Assembly: GCF_042675665.1 (NCBI RefSeq)
Contig: NZ_JBHTJI010000001.1
Span: 2,356,001-2,420,000, forward strand
DNA: 64,000 bases
Source of the DNA: Mariniflexile jejuense
GTDB lineage: Bacteria; Bacteroidota; Bacteroidia; Flavobacteriales; Flavobacteriaceae
Direction of reading: 5' to 3'
The notes beneath the pieces were generated by a model, which was given only the letters and a program-made list of their open reading frames with translations, was not told where the DNA came from and did no database searches. Position 1 is the first letter of the stretch, and each line of letters begins with the position of its first letter. Shown one piece after another: positions 25,523-34,968 of this stretch. The translations under genes were made by a program, and so were the position numbers.

Positions 25523-26368
25523 TCATTTATCATTAATTCCTTTTAAAATAGCACTTAAAATGGCTTGAACATCTTCAATAGTTTTATTCATTTTTTGGGA
25601 TAATATAATTTCGGGGTTTTGAGCTTTTTGTTTATTAGTAATACTTGTAACCAATATACTGACAATAGTGTGATTTAGCAGTTCATTTTGGTTTATTATA
25701 GGTGTCATTTTTCGACCAATTATTCTTGCAGCTACAATTTGAGTATTAAAATCATCATCATCAAACAAATCCAAATGGTTTGTATAAGCTTCCTCTTCAT
25801 ACAACTGCCATGCATGTTGCAATAAAAAAGAGATATCTTCAATATCTTTTGCCCTAAGATCAGGTTTATCTTCCCAAGAAATTAATTTTAGTATTATTAA
25901 ACCTTCTACTGGTGATACTGGGAGTGTATAGTTTTCTTCTGAAATTTTTACACTTTCAATATGCTGTCCCACTTCTTTAAAACCTAATACTGATAATGAT
26001 AATTCTCTGTCAATGAAATTCACAGTATATTCCTGTTCTATTTCACCGTAGGGCATTAAATCTAAAACAGTATTCGTTTCATCGAATACTAACCTGTAGG
26101 CCTCATCTGTTGTTCTAAAGCCTTTGTTACATAAGGAATCGAATATGACTTGATACACATCAAAATCCGGCACCATTACTGCGAAGTCTATATCTGCCGT
26201 ACCCCTTGTAGGTTTTATACCTTGTTTATATAATTGCACATCTCTAGCATTTGCTCCGATTAAGTAATAAACAATACCATGTTTAGAAAAAATAGACTCC
26301 AAGATAGCGTAGACTTTTGCGTGATGTGCAAATGAATATTGCTTATAAGTTTGGTTTGATGTACTCAT
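25523..26368 (-). CDS. AbiEii-like nucleotidyltransferase toxin
   Basis: A 281-residue protein of the AbiEii/AbiGii type. The nucleotidyltransferase core is visible: LIGANARDV near 37-44 and TRGTADIDFAV at 54-63, with Asp59 and Asp61 as the metal-binding pair. AbiEii toxins are GTP-dependent nucleotidyltransferases that block growth, in homologues by modifying tRNA, giving abortive infection. It overlaps its partner gene by 26 bases, which fits translational coupling of a type IV toxin-antitoxin pair. The C-terminal third is helical and less conserved. Confidence 0.8.
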   Translation of the reverse strand: MSTSNQTYKQYSFAHHAKVYAILESIFSKHGIVYYLIGANARDVQLYKQGIKPTRGTADIDFAVMVPDFDVYQVIFDSLCNKGFRTTDEAYRLVFDETNTVLDLMPYGEIEQEYTVNFIDRELSLSVLGFKEVGQHIESVKISEENYTLPVSPVEGLIILKLISWEDKPDLRAKDIEDISFLLQHAWQLYEEEAYTNHLDLFDDDDFNTQIVAARIIGRKMTPIINQNELLNHTIVSILVTSITNKQKAQNPEIILSQKMNKTIEDVQAILSAILKGINDK

Positions 26369-27350
26369 TATATATTAACTGTGCTGCCTCAATATTTCTA
26401 GAATTATTACTATATATTAACTGTGCGTATATGATTAAGGGATGCACTACGTTTTTGTTGTTTAGATTTATAACCCTATCAATGGGGTGACTATCTATCC
26501 AAAATGGCGTATATAAGGTTATTTCTCCATTGATATCAGGAACAAGTTTTAATTGTGTTAAAATCTCTGATTTTTTCTTATTAGTAAACAATGTAAAGAC
26601 TTCTGGATTGAGATAATTAGTTATTAATGCAGCAGCTGGTTCACCCGCCCAAAGCGCATCGGTATCTAGAAATTGCTCATCCCAATTACCATTGAGTTGT
26701 TTTGAAAAAGTGTATTTACCGATTTTGTTTCCAGGTAATATTTTTTCATTAAATATTGCAATCCATTTATCCAGCAGTTCTCCTCTTCTTACTAATTGAT
26801 ATTTTTTATCATTATTCCATTTAACCACAAAGCCTTCGTCTATCAAAGCTGTAATACATTTGCTTACACTGCCCAAGGAAGCTTTACTAGCAAGTGATAG
26901 ATAGCGTTGGGTCTCATTTATTTGTTCTGGATTTCTAAGAAGTTGAAATATAATTTGCCCTGAGGTTTGTGTTAATAAATGTGAATAATCACTATAATAA
27001 GGTTTTGCATTTCCCTGCTCTACATAAATTTTTAAGTGTTCTAAATTTATATAAGCATTACCAAAACTGTCTATGTAGTTTATATTTTTTTCTTTAAGTA
27101 TATTTTTTGACTTTGGAGTAATATATTTTGATGCGACCAAAAGCGGCAAATTTTGACTTCTTTTCTTTTCAAAAGCAGGAATATTTTGAGGTCTTACTTC
27201 ATTTTTTGTTTCTACATAAATACTTTCGTTATTTAAGGTATAGATACTTTCTTTTTTTTCATCGTCATAACTCTGGTAATCAACTTCAATTGAGAAGTCT
27301 AACATATCAAAGAATTCATTTATATAGACAAAATCAACCATTGTGTTCAA
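26343..27350 (-). CDS. AbiEi-like type IV antitoxin
   Basis: A 335-residue protein with a central winged-helix region (LTQTSGQIIFQLLRNPEQINETQRYLSLASKASLGSVSKCITALIDEGFV, shown in part around residues 124-170) and a C-terminal domain with DALWAGEPAAALITNYL, as in AbiEi antitoxins. AbiEi represses its own promoter and prevents toxicity without binding the toxin tightly. The palindromes directly upstream are the expected operators. It is the first gene of the pair and lies 167 bases after the hsdR stop. Confidence 0.78.
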   Translation of the reverse strand: MNTMVDFVYINEFFDMLDFSIEVDYQSYDDEKKESIYTLNNESIYVETKNEVRPQNIPAFEKKRSQNLPLLVASKYITPKSKNILKEKNINYIDSFGNAYINLEHLKIYVEQGNAKPYYSDYSHLLTQTSGQIIFQLLRNPEQINETQRYLSLASKASLGSVSKCITALIDEGFVVKWNNDKKYQLVRRGELLDKWIAIFNEKILPGNKIGKYTFSKQLNGNWDEQFLDTDALWAGEPAAALITNYLNPEVFTLFTNKKKSEILTQLKLVPDINGEITLYTPFWIDSHPIDRVINLNNKNVVHPLIIYAQLIYSNNSRNIEAAQLIYNEYIKPNL

Positions 27351-27358
27351 TTTTTGTT

Positions 27359-27381
27359 AATGTTCATGCAACATGAACATT
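27359..27381. promoter_or_regulatory. Perfect palindromic operator of the abiE pair
   Basis: Arms AATGTTCATG (27359-27368) and CATGAACATT (27372-27381) with a three-base spacer, eight bases before the antitoxin start. Probable AbiEi site. Confidence 0.7.
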
Positions 27382-27388
27382 CAAATAT

Positions 27389-27462
27389 AATGAACATTTT
27401 TCTATTAAGGAAGTGAAATGTTCTTTTTGTTCATTTTTAACACTGTTCATGTAAAATGAACG
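27389..27462. promoter_or_regulatory. Further operator half-sites upstream of abiE
   Basis: The GTTCAT / ATGAAC word recurs as TGAACATT at 27391, TGTTCAT at 27428 and as an inverted pair GTTCAT (27445-27450) / ATGAAC (27456-27461). With the perfect palindrome this gives a clustered operator covering the likely promoter. Confidence 0.6.
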
Positions 27463-27517
27463 AAGACTTTGTCTGAACAAAAGTTTAGCAAAACAACGAA
27501 CATTCTCAAATGAAGAC

Positions 27518-30500
27518 TTATAGTCCTAAGCTACTCATACGCTTCATAGTATCAAAAAAAGCTTGATAAAACGCATCGTCCTTTGCATATAAACGATATA
27601 ATTCCAACTCGTTTTTACGTTGCTTTGACATGACATCATCCAATATTTTTTTAAAAGCTAAATCTTTATTCTGTGCATCACTATTTTCAGCTACTTTCGT
27701 TTGAAAATCAGGATGTGCCTGAATAGACTTTGTCAAACTAATAAACTTTACGCGTTGATCGTCTGGTGTTGCTTCCCAACCTTGAAACCAACGTTCATTA
27801 AAACTATTAATAATTAAATCTAAAGGGTCTTTTTCCTCATCAGTGCCATGAGCTCCTCGTGGATTTGGATTTTGAGGGTCTATAATGCTTTCAGAATCAT
27901 CTAAACCAATGGTTTCATTTAAACGCACCCGTTCAATTCCATAAGTTGAAAGATCTATAGAGCTTAATAATGCGTCTAGAGCATCAACTTCAGCATTTTT
28001 AATGGGTAATTTCGGAATTAAAAATTTTAAAAACCAATACAGTTTTTCCCAATTTAAAACTTCAAAAGGTAAGATAGAAGCCATTTGACCGTAAATCTTA
28101 ACAAACTGTTTTGCCTTAATTTTAAAATCCGCTTTCTCATCGTCTTCTAATTCCAATCCATTAACAAATCGCTCAGCTGCTCTTTCGATAATTGGGCTCA
28201 AAACCTGAGCATCCACTTTATTGAAAAATTTCTCATTAAAATCTTCAACTTCAGCCCATTCATAAACACCAACATCATCAAGAACGTCTTTTAATTCGTG
28301 AAGTACATTTACATCCGTGGCCTCACTTAATGAAGTTGCTGTATAAAACGGATCAAAAGAGGCTTTTATATCATCTGTGGAATTAAAGAAATCCAACACA
28401 AAAACATCTTCTGTTTTCTTTCCTAATTTATCAGCTGCTCGGTTCAATCTAGATAAGGCTTGAACTGCCAATACACCTTGTAGTTTTTTGTCAACGTACA
28501 TGGCACAAAGTTTTGGCTGATCAAAACCTGTTAAGTATTTATTGGCTACCACTAATATTCTATAGGCGTCTTCGTCAAACTTATGTCGGGTATCCTTTTC
28601 AGCAAATCCATTTATTTCAGCTTCGGTAAACTCAATACCATCCACTTTCTTTATTCCCGAAAATGCAATGGCGATTTTAAACGGAGATCCCTTGTCTTTT
28701 AAAATACTTTGAAAGGCCTTATAATACCTAATGGCAGACTCAATACTTTGAGTAACCACCATAGCTTTTGCCTTTCCTTTTAGCTTTTTCTTGTTAACTA
28801 TATTAGGTATAAAATGATCTAATATAATTTCTGCTTTGGTATTTATGGTACGTTGGTCACTCTCCACATAAGCTCTTAATTTTTTCTGTGCTTTTGCTGA
28901 ATCAAACAGCGGATTGTCCTCAATAGATTTCTCTATTTCATAGTAACTTTTTAACGTTGTATAATTTGCCAATACATCTAAAATAAAACCTTCTTCGATG
29001 GCTTGTTTCATGGAATATAAATGAAACGGTTTAAAACTACCATCCTCTTGCTTTACTCCAAATTTTTCTAATGTTATGGGTTTTGGTGTTGCCGTAAACG
29101 CGAAATAAGACGCATTGCCTCGCATTTTACGAGACTTCATAGCCATTACTATTTTATCCTGAGCATCAAAGGCATCTTCGTCTTCATTAACTTGTTGCCC
29201 CATGGCTCGATTCATATTATCGTGGGCAGAACCACTTTGGCTACTATGTGCTTCATCTATGATTACCGCAAAACGTTTATCACTTAAATCCGCAATACCA
29301 TCAATAATAAATGGGAATTTCTGAATGGTGGTAATAATTATTTTCTTGCCCTGTTCTAAACTTTCTCTAAGTTCTTTTGAAGAATAAGCTGGCGCTACAA
29401 TATTTTTAACTTCAGAAAAATCTGCAATATTATCGCGTATTTGCTTGTCTAACAAACGACGGTCTGTAACCACAATTACCGAATCGAATAAGGGTTTTTC
29501 CAAATCTGTAACTCCTGGTGTGTTACTACTTTCTGGATAGGTTTCTATAAGTTGATAGGCCACCCATGTAATGGAATTGGATTTTCCTGAACCTGCCGAA
29601 TGCTGAATTAAATAGGTTTGACCCACACCCTTTTTACTAGCATCCTCAATTATTTTTCTTACTACATCCATTTGATGATATCTAGGAAAAAATAAAGTTT
29701 TAGTTTGCAAAGGGTCTTTTTTCTTTCCATCCAATCGCACAAAATGTTGAATGATGTTTGCCAGACTTTCTCTTGTAAAAACTTCATTCCAAAGATAATT
29801 GGTTCGGTGTCCTATGTCGCCTAGCGGTAATTCCGGATTGCCTTTGCCATGTTTATTCCCTTTATTAAACGGCAAGAAAAAGGTGTTTTTACCGTCCAAT
29901 TTCGTGGTCATAAAAGCTTCGTCTGTATCCACTGCAAAATGAACCACGCAACGTGCAAAGTTTAACAACGGTTGTTTGATATCGCGTTTGTTTTTGTATT
30001 GGTCTTGACCATGTACTCTAGCGTTTTGACCTGTCCAAGCATTTTTAAGCTCCATAGTTACAATAGGCAACCCATTAATAAACAACACCAAATCTATTTC
30101 TTCTCTGGGATTATCTACAGAATATCTTAATTGTCTGGTAACGCTAAAACAATTTTTCTCAAAATTATCCTTTACCGCTTTACTACTGCTTGATAATGGC
30201 AACTGATAAAATAAGGTGAAATGTGCATCATCAACTTCCAAACCTTTTCGAAGTATATGCAGCACACCATATTTCTTGATAATACGATCAAAACGATTTA
30301 GAATTTTTAATTTCCAGTCACTTTGTTTTTGTAGTTTCTCCAGCTCTTTTTTTTGAGTGTTTTCTAAAAAACTCCAAAAAAACTGTTCGTCTAGCGCAAA
30401 TTGGGCATTAAAATTTGATGGCTGACCAATAAAATAGCCTTTACCTGTTCTATAAATTTCGGCATTTTCATTAACTGCGTCTACAGATAAACCCTGTGCT

Positions 30501-30580
30501 TTTAATGCTTCTAAACACGTACCTGTTAAGTGACTTTCTATGGCTGCTTCTAAAGCTTGTTCGTTGGTTTGGCTATGCAT
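27518..30580 (-). CDS. hsdR: Type I restriction endonuclease, HsdR subunit
   Basis: This 1020-residue protein has an N-terminal nuclease domain (EEIDLVLFINGLPIVTMELKNA near 160-185, the D...ExK pattern), a superfamily 2 translocase with Walker A SAGSGKS (Lys333) and DEAHSS, FTATPKP, TGFDQPKLCAMYVDK and QALSRLNRA, and a helical C-terminal domain. It translocates and cuts DNA lacking the host methylation. It is the last gene of the hsd operon, overlapping the DUF262-DUF1524 gene by eight bases, and lies about 5 kb from hsdS because three cargo genes are interposed. Confidence 0.93.
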   Translation of the reverse strand: MHSQTNEQALEAAIESHLTGTCLEALKAQGLSVDAVNENAEIYRTGKGYFIGQPSNFNAQFALDEQFFWSFLENTQKKELEKLQKQSDWKLKILNRFDRIIKKYGVLHILRKGLEVDDAHFTLFYQLPLSSSSKAVKDNFEKNCFSVTRQLRYSVDNPREEIDLVLFINGLPIVTMELKNAWTGQNARVHGQDQYKNKRDIKQPLLNFARCVVHFAVDTDEAFMTTKLDGKNTFFLPFNKGNKHGKGNPELPLGDIGHRTNYLWNEVFTRESLANIIQHFVRLDGKKKDPLQTKTLFFPRYHQMDVVRKIIEDASKKGVGQTYLIQHSAGSGKSNSITWVAYQLIETYPESSNTPGVTDLEKPLFDSVIVVTDRRLLDKQIRDNIADFSEVKNIVAPAYSSKELRESLEQGKKIIITTIQKFPFIIDGIADLSDKRFAVIIDEAHSSQSGSAHDNMNRAMGQQVNEDEDAFDAQDKIVMAMKSRKMRGNASYFAFTATPKPITLEKFGVKQEDGSFKPFHLYSMKQAIEEGFILDVLANYTTLKSYYEIEKSIEDNPLFDSAKAQKKLRAYVESDQRTINTKAEIILDHFIPNIVNKKKLKGKAKAMVVTQSIESAIRYYKAFQSILKDKGSPFKIAIAFSGIKKVDGIEFTEAEINGFAEKDTRHKFDEDAYRILVVANKYLTGFDQPKLCAMYVDKKLQGVLAVQALSRLNRAADKLGKKTEDVFVLDFFNSTDDIKASFDPFYTATSLSEATDVNVLHELKDVLDDVGVYEWAEVEDFNEKFFNKVDAQVLSPIIERAAERFVNGLELEDDEKADFKIKAKQFVKIYGQMASILPFEVLNWEKLYWFLKFLIPKLPIKNAEVDALDALLSSIDLSTYGIERVRLNETIGLDDSESIIDPQNPNPRGAHGTDEEKDPLDLIINSFNERWFQGWEATPDDQRVKFISLTKSIQAHPDFQTKVAENSDAQNKDLAFKKILDDVMSKQRKNELELYRLYAKDDAFYQAFFDTMKRMSSLGL

Positions 30581-32582
30581 GGTGATTTAATTGCGATTTT
30601 AGTAATTCGATAATTTCAATTTCGTGAGCTTTAATTTCTTTCGAGCCCCAAGAATTATCGGGATATTTATTAAACATCAAATATTGCTTAACACTGTCAG
30701 CAATGGCTCCATTTTTATAATGTTCTTTTTTAGCCTTAGGCATATAATTATTCATAGCTGAATTTTTGCTGTGACTAATAAGAGTTAGATTTCCTACTGA
30801 ATGTAAGTCTTCATAGTTTAATTTATCAAAACCTTCTTTGGGGTTTTGTGGATAATAATGTTCAACCGAACTTCTAAAAGTAAATTCGAATTTGCTTACA
30901 AATGACTTAAGACCTATTACATCATAAATTTCATCATTAAGTACAGATTTAATTAGTAGGTAATCAATATAATTAAAAATGAGATTATTTTCTATAGTTG
31001 AATACTTCAATTTATTCCAGTTTAAGTTGTTTTCATCAAAATTCTCATCTTTTTCTCCATAGATTATATCGAAATATTCTTTCTGATTGTTATTTAGAAA
31101 TCTATTAAAAACAAGTTGTTTTGCAAAGCCTTCTAAATAATTAATATATGAACTTGAATCAATTCCGTTAGTAGAATAATTAGTGTATAAATATTTTAAT
31201 GCCGCATTTAGCCAATGTTTATACATCATATTGGGAGCTACAGTATGAAACATACTAAGTAGCCAAATTAGATTTCTGTTATCACTTTCATTTTCTTCCG
31301 TACCGAAAGAACCTATATAGCTTTGAGATTTATCATTGTAAAAGTGTAATTTTTTTAAACTCCAACCTTCTGTATTACTTATAAATTCTCTTTTAATAAC
31401 GTAGTTATCTAATAAGAATTTGGTTTTCAAAATGCAAAAAGCAAAGTTTTTAACGAAACGTATTTGTAGTTCGTTAGATAGACTTTTTAAAAACTCAAAA
31501 TTGCTAATTAATTTCTTGTCATCTAGTTTAAACTCATTGTCTTCTTTAAAAATTAATAGGCAATGGAGTAAAAAATTTTGAAAATTAATAACACTATTAA
31601 ATCTTTCAGAAGTTTCTTGGTTACTATTGTTAGAAATGTTCGAATATTTTGTATTCTTTATGATTGAACGTAGGGATGGTTCTAAGTTATTTGAAGTGCT
31701 ATTTTCATTTTTAGGCTCCAGTGTTTCATATTCCCTAAACTTTGATAATAAATCATCAAAATTTTCAACATTTAAAGTATTCCAGTTTTTACCAAATATA
31801 TCCTGTCTATGATTTTTATCAAATGCATATTGAATATAACGCTCCATTTGAGAGCAACCGTCCCAAATTCTTGTAAACAACATTTTAGTTATATCCTTTT
31901 CTGTTTTGTTTTCTATATTTTCAAGGTAACTTAGTAGAAGGGATTTAAGTACTTCATGTTTTTCTAATTGCTCACCTCGATTATTCATTATTTCAAAATA
32001 ATGGTTTAAATCTGTGTCCTTGGGAACTTCAACTCTTAGTATTACAACATGGTTATTTAAGTAATTCACAAAATTTAATAAGTGGTCATTTACTAAGTTA
32101 TCAGAAATTTTAAACAACGACTTTAGTTCTTTTTCTATTATTTGGTATGCATCTTTTATGGTTGTATTATATTTTGTAAAATCGTCAAATTTACCTTTAT
32201 AGGCTAATTCAAGAGCGTTACTAGATGTTATTCTATTTTCAAACTCTAAAATGGTCTTTTTAAAATTTGGTAATTCGTTTTCTAAATTAAAAGTGTTTTT
32301 TAAAACAGCATAAAGGATGTTTAAAGTAGTTAATCTTTGTTGTCCGTCAATAGTTTCATAATAAGATTGATTATCCTCCTTTTTTCTTTTATAAACAACT
32401 AGAGTGCCTATATAATAATTTTGTCTTTTTTTGGAAATTGCAAAATCATTCACATCATTAATAAGTTGCACTATTTGACCTTCGCGCCAAGCGTAATTTC
32501 TTTGATAAATAGGGATGCTGTATTCTCCCGATTTAAAAATTTCATTAATGCTAAAAGGTGTTATCTCGTTTGAATTATGCAT
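30573..32582 (-). CDS. DUF262-DUF1524 protein (GmrSD-like)
   Basis: A 669-residue protein. The N terminus has SIPIYQRNYAWREGQIVQL and the ParB/sulfiredoxin-like DGQQR motif (residues 79-83) of DUF262 (GmrS-like, NTP-using). The C terminus (about 585-650) has SVEHYYPQNP, LHSVGNLTLISHSKNSAMNNY and a final Lys-rich part: the His-Asn pattern of the DUF1524 HNH nuclease (GmrD-like). Such fused proteins are type IV restriction enzymes that cut modified, e.g. glucosylated hydroxymethylcytosine, DNA. Overlaps both neighbours by eight bases, so it is made together with the second DUF262 protein and HsdR. Confidence 0.82.
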   Translation of the reverse strand: MHNSNEITPFSINEIFKSGEYSIPIYQRNYAWREGQIVQLINDVNDFAISKKRQNYYIGTLVVYKRKKEDNQSYYETIDGQQRLTTLNILYAVLKNTFNLENELPNFKKTILEFENRITSSNALELAYKGKFDDFTKYNTTIKDAYQIIEKELKSLFKISDNLVNDHLLNFVNYLNNHVVILRVEVPKDTDLNHYFEIMNNRGEQLEKHEVLKSLLLSYLENIENKTEKDITKMLFTRIWDGCSQMERYIQYAFDKNHRQDIFGKNWNTLNVENFDDLLSKFREYETLEPKNENSTSNNLEPSLRSIIKNTKYSNISNNSNQETSERFNSVINFQNFLLHCLLIFKEDNEFKLDDKKLISNFEFLKSLSNELQIRFVKNFAFCILKTKFLLDNYVIKREFISNTEGWSLKKLHFYNDKSQSYIGSFGTEENESDNRNLIWLLSMFHTVAPNMMYKHWLNAALKYLYTNYSTNGIDSSSYINYLEGFAKQLVFNRFLNNNQKEYFDIIYGEKDENFDENNLNWNKLKYSTIENNLIFNYIDYLLIKSVLNDEIYDVIGLKSFVSKFEFTFRSSVEHYYPQNPKEGFDKLNYEDLHSVGNLTLISHSKNSAMNNYMPKAKKEHYKNGAIADSVKQYLMFNKYPDNSWGSKEIKAHEIEIIELLKSQLNHHA

Positions 32583-33969
32583 CTTTTCTAATGAAGTTAA
32601 ATTCTACAAATAAGTCTATGATTTTTTGAGTTTTGGAAGATATTGGATTTTGTGTGATGCTTAAATTTTCTTTTATTACTTGTTGTGGTGTAAAGGCGTC
32701 TTTAATTTTTTTAAACATATTATGTTCCAGAACATAATTATCTACCGATGAAAATTGCAAGCTTTGATAATTTAATCGAAGGTTAAACGCCCAAATAAAA
32801 AAATATTGAATAGCAGCATTCAAGTCATTTTCCCCAAATTTATCAACATAGTATATCAATATAGTATCAAAAAGTAAGCGTGTGTACAAATCGCCCGTTC
32901 TGCCCAATCCTTCGTAATTATCTATTGTTTCCAATATTTTTTTACTTTGTAAATTTAAAATCGGGTTGTTTTTTATACTTCTAACCATTGTATTGAACAC
33001 GTTGTGATAATGATGGATCATTTCAAAAAATCTACGTCCATTTATTATTGTTTGATCAAGCTGAAATGGATAATGGTAAAAGGATTGATCTATTTTTCGG
33101 TGAAAGCTATTGTTGTAATCATCAACAAAATAATGCAAAATTCGTAATGATTTAGAATAAGGAAATTGGTTTAATTCATGAATATTAATCCCTTTAAACA
33201 AATAAATTTCGTTTTTAGAAAATTCACGAGCCGATTCGGCACTAGACCAACCCTTTATTCTATACAAATACTCAGAAAATAAATGAGCTAATTCATCATC
33301 CTCCGTATTTTCCCACTGATTAACAATTTTCAGTTTTATTTTATTTTCAGATTCATCAAACTCTCTTAAATGATACGCTTTTAGTAAGTCATGCGGGTCC
33401 AAGTCCTTACCTCTTGAGTTTTGAGAATCAAAAAACTGAAAAGCTTCAGAGATGTCTTTTAATGTAAATTCAATAAACTCGCATTTATAGAGAAGAAAGT
33501 TTACCATGTAATCATCAAAATCGGAAACCAGTCTTACAATATGCTGGTAGTTTTCAAATATATTTTGTTGGCTAACTGGATGAGTAAAAAAAAGCTCAAC
33601 TAAATGTTTTTCAAGCTCAAAAAGCTCTTTACTAGTATCATTTATAGTCTTATTGGTTTTGTATTTTTCAATTAATGCATGTATTATTAAAAGTATGGTA
33701 ATGGTGCGTTGCTGTCCATCAACAATATTGTAAGCTGAATTTGTTTCTTCTTTGTGAATTACTATTGTACCAAAGCGGTACAAAGGTTTATTTTTAAAAG
33801 TTTTAATATCATTTACAAGTTGACCAACATGGTTATGATTCCATTTGTAAGGGCGTTGATAAATAGGAATAGTTAGATACCTATTAGATAAAAATTCCTT
33901 AACGCTAACCACCCTTGAAAAAACACTTTCTTTTACACTTTTCTTTTCCTTTAGTAAAACATCATTCAT
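32575..33969 (-). CDS. DUF262 protein without HNH domain
   Basis: A 464-residue partner of the next gene. It has LTIPIYQRPYKWNHNHVGQLVNDI and DGQQR at residues 84-88, so the DUF262 nucleotide-handling domain is intact. The C-terminal half is helical and shows no HNH His-Asn pair. A pair of DUF262 proteins, one with and one without the nuclease end, suggests a hetero-oligomer with one sensor/NTPase subunit and one nuclease subunit. It overlaps the nuclease partner by eight bases. A remnant of an hsdS 3' end lies just upstream. Confidence 0.8.
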   Translation of the reverse strand: MNDVLLKEKKSVKESVFSRVVSVKEFLSNRYLTIPIYQRPYKWNHNHVGQLVNDIKTFKNKPLYRFGTIVIHKEETNSAYNIVDGQQRTITILLIIHALIEKYKTNKTINDTSKELFELEKHLVELFFTHPVSQQNIFENYQHIVRLVSDFDDYMVNFLLYKCEFIEFTLKDISEAFQFFDSQNSRGKDLDPHDLLKAYHLREFDESENKIKLKIVNQWENTEDDELAHLFSEYLYRIKGWSSAESAREFSKNEIYLFKGINIHELNQFPYSKSLRILHYFVDDYNNSFHRKIDQSFYHYPFQLDQTIINGRRFFEMIHHYHNVFNTMVRSIKNNPILNLQSKKILETIDNYEGLGRTGDLYTRLLFDTILIYYVDKFGENDLNAAIQYFFIWAFNLRLNYQSLQFSSVDNYVLEHNMFKKIKDAFTPQQVIKENLSITQNPISSKTQKIIDLFVEFNFIRKDA

Positions 33970-33988
33970 AAAATTACCGTTTTCTGAT

Positions 33989-34051
33989 TTAACACACCTT
34001 AACCTTACCCGTTACCAAACTATTTATCAAACTACTTTTAAATTGTTCCAT
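33989..34051 (-). pseudogene. Duplicated remnant of the hsdS 3' end
   Basis: On the minus strand this encodes 20 residues ending FKSSLINSLVTGKVKVC and a stop. The intact hsdS ends YKSSLINSVVTGKVRVC and the DNA from the two stop codons upward matches at about 46 of 50 bases. It is a scar of a second hsdS end, placed between the PD-(D/E)XK gene and the DUF262 genes. Confidence 0.85.
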
Positions 34052-34056
34052 ATTTC

Positions 34057-34968
34057 TTATAAATACCTATCAGTTAAATAATCCACATAACTTTCATTAC
34101 CATCATAAAAATCTTTTGATAAATTAATAATTACTTCTTGATAGGTTATATGCCTAAATTTAATGTTATCCTTTTTAGCTATTTTGGCAAATTTTTCTAT
34201 CTCCTTTCTATGTTTTGCTCCATCTTTTCCAATTACATCATACCAAAGGTATAAAAGCGTAAAACCATTTTTTTTGTGTATATTTTTTAAACCTAATATG
34301 TGCTTTATTAATTGAGCTACATCTAGATATTTAAATTCTTCATTATCATTGTCGGGAGAAACTTTATTTCCTAGTTCGTGTAAATTAGGAACATCTTCCC
34401 AAAATGATTTTGATTCATCTTTTGTATATGCTTTACGTAATCCCTTGGGCTTACCTTTATATGGTTCTGTAAATTTTGATTCTATGGCAAATACTCTATT
34501 ATTGTATTCTATAACAACATCCAAGTTAGGTTTCTTCGGAAAATCTTTCTTGTTGTCGCATATCTCAAATTTCTGTTCGAATCTTACAGCATTGGGCAAG
34601 CTATTTGAATTAATTGACCTTTTATTAATTAATTTACAGGCAGAAAGTATAGCGCTTACATCTTTTTCTTGCCAATATTGAAATACATTTACAGGCAATG
34701 CAGAAGAAGAGTGAAGCGCCTTCATTTTAGCCAATCTAGTCGTAGTATCTTTTGTTTCGCTTCCATCTCCAGAATTAAAATCACATTGGGTTTCTTCTGA
34801 TAAATGTTGATTAAAAATATTAGAACTTAAATCATGTAAATAGTTTTTTTCTCCTCTATTTGGTTGTGTGCCTCCAAGAAGTTGAAACCCTTTTCTTTTT
34901 GCCCAATTTTGCTGTTTTGATTGTATGTATTTTAAACCATTCATAGCTTTATGCGAAATTTTTAACAC
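34057..34968 (-). CDS. PD-(D/E)XK nuclease-like protein in the hsd operon
   Basis: A 303-residue protein. A likely PD-(D/E)XK core is seen: Asp150 in KPNLDVVIEYNN and E163-S-K165 in FAIESKFTEPY, flanked by a helix and strands as in restriction endonucleases. The N-terminal part (WAKRKGFQLLGG, NYLHDLSSNIF) and a region with YLDVAQLIKHILGLKNIH are of unknown role. It resembles putative restriction endonucleases of the PGN_0703 type known in Bacteroidota; this is from memory of the family and not certain. It overlaps hsdS by seven bases. Confidence 0.65.
   Translation of the reverse strand: MLKISHKAMNGLKYIQSKQQNWAKRKGFQLLGGTQPNRGEKNYLHDLSSNIFNQHLSEETQCDFNSGDGSETKDTTTRLAKMKALHSSSALPVNVFQYWQEKDVSAILSACKLINKRSINSNSLPNAVRFEQKFEICDNKKDFPKKPNLDVVIEYNNRVFAIESKFTEPYKGKPKGLRKAYTKDESKSFWEDVPNLHELGNKVSPDNDNEEFKYLDVAQLIKHILGLKNIHKKNGFTLLYLWYDVIGKDGAKHRKEIEKFAKIAKKDNIKFRHITYQEVIINLSKDFYDGNESYVDYLTDRYL

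Noticed and set aside
34349..34681. A 110-codon open frame antisense to the PD-(D/E)XK gene
   Set aside because: Shadow frame; no start context and no recognisable domain.
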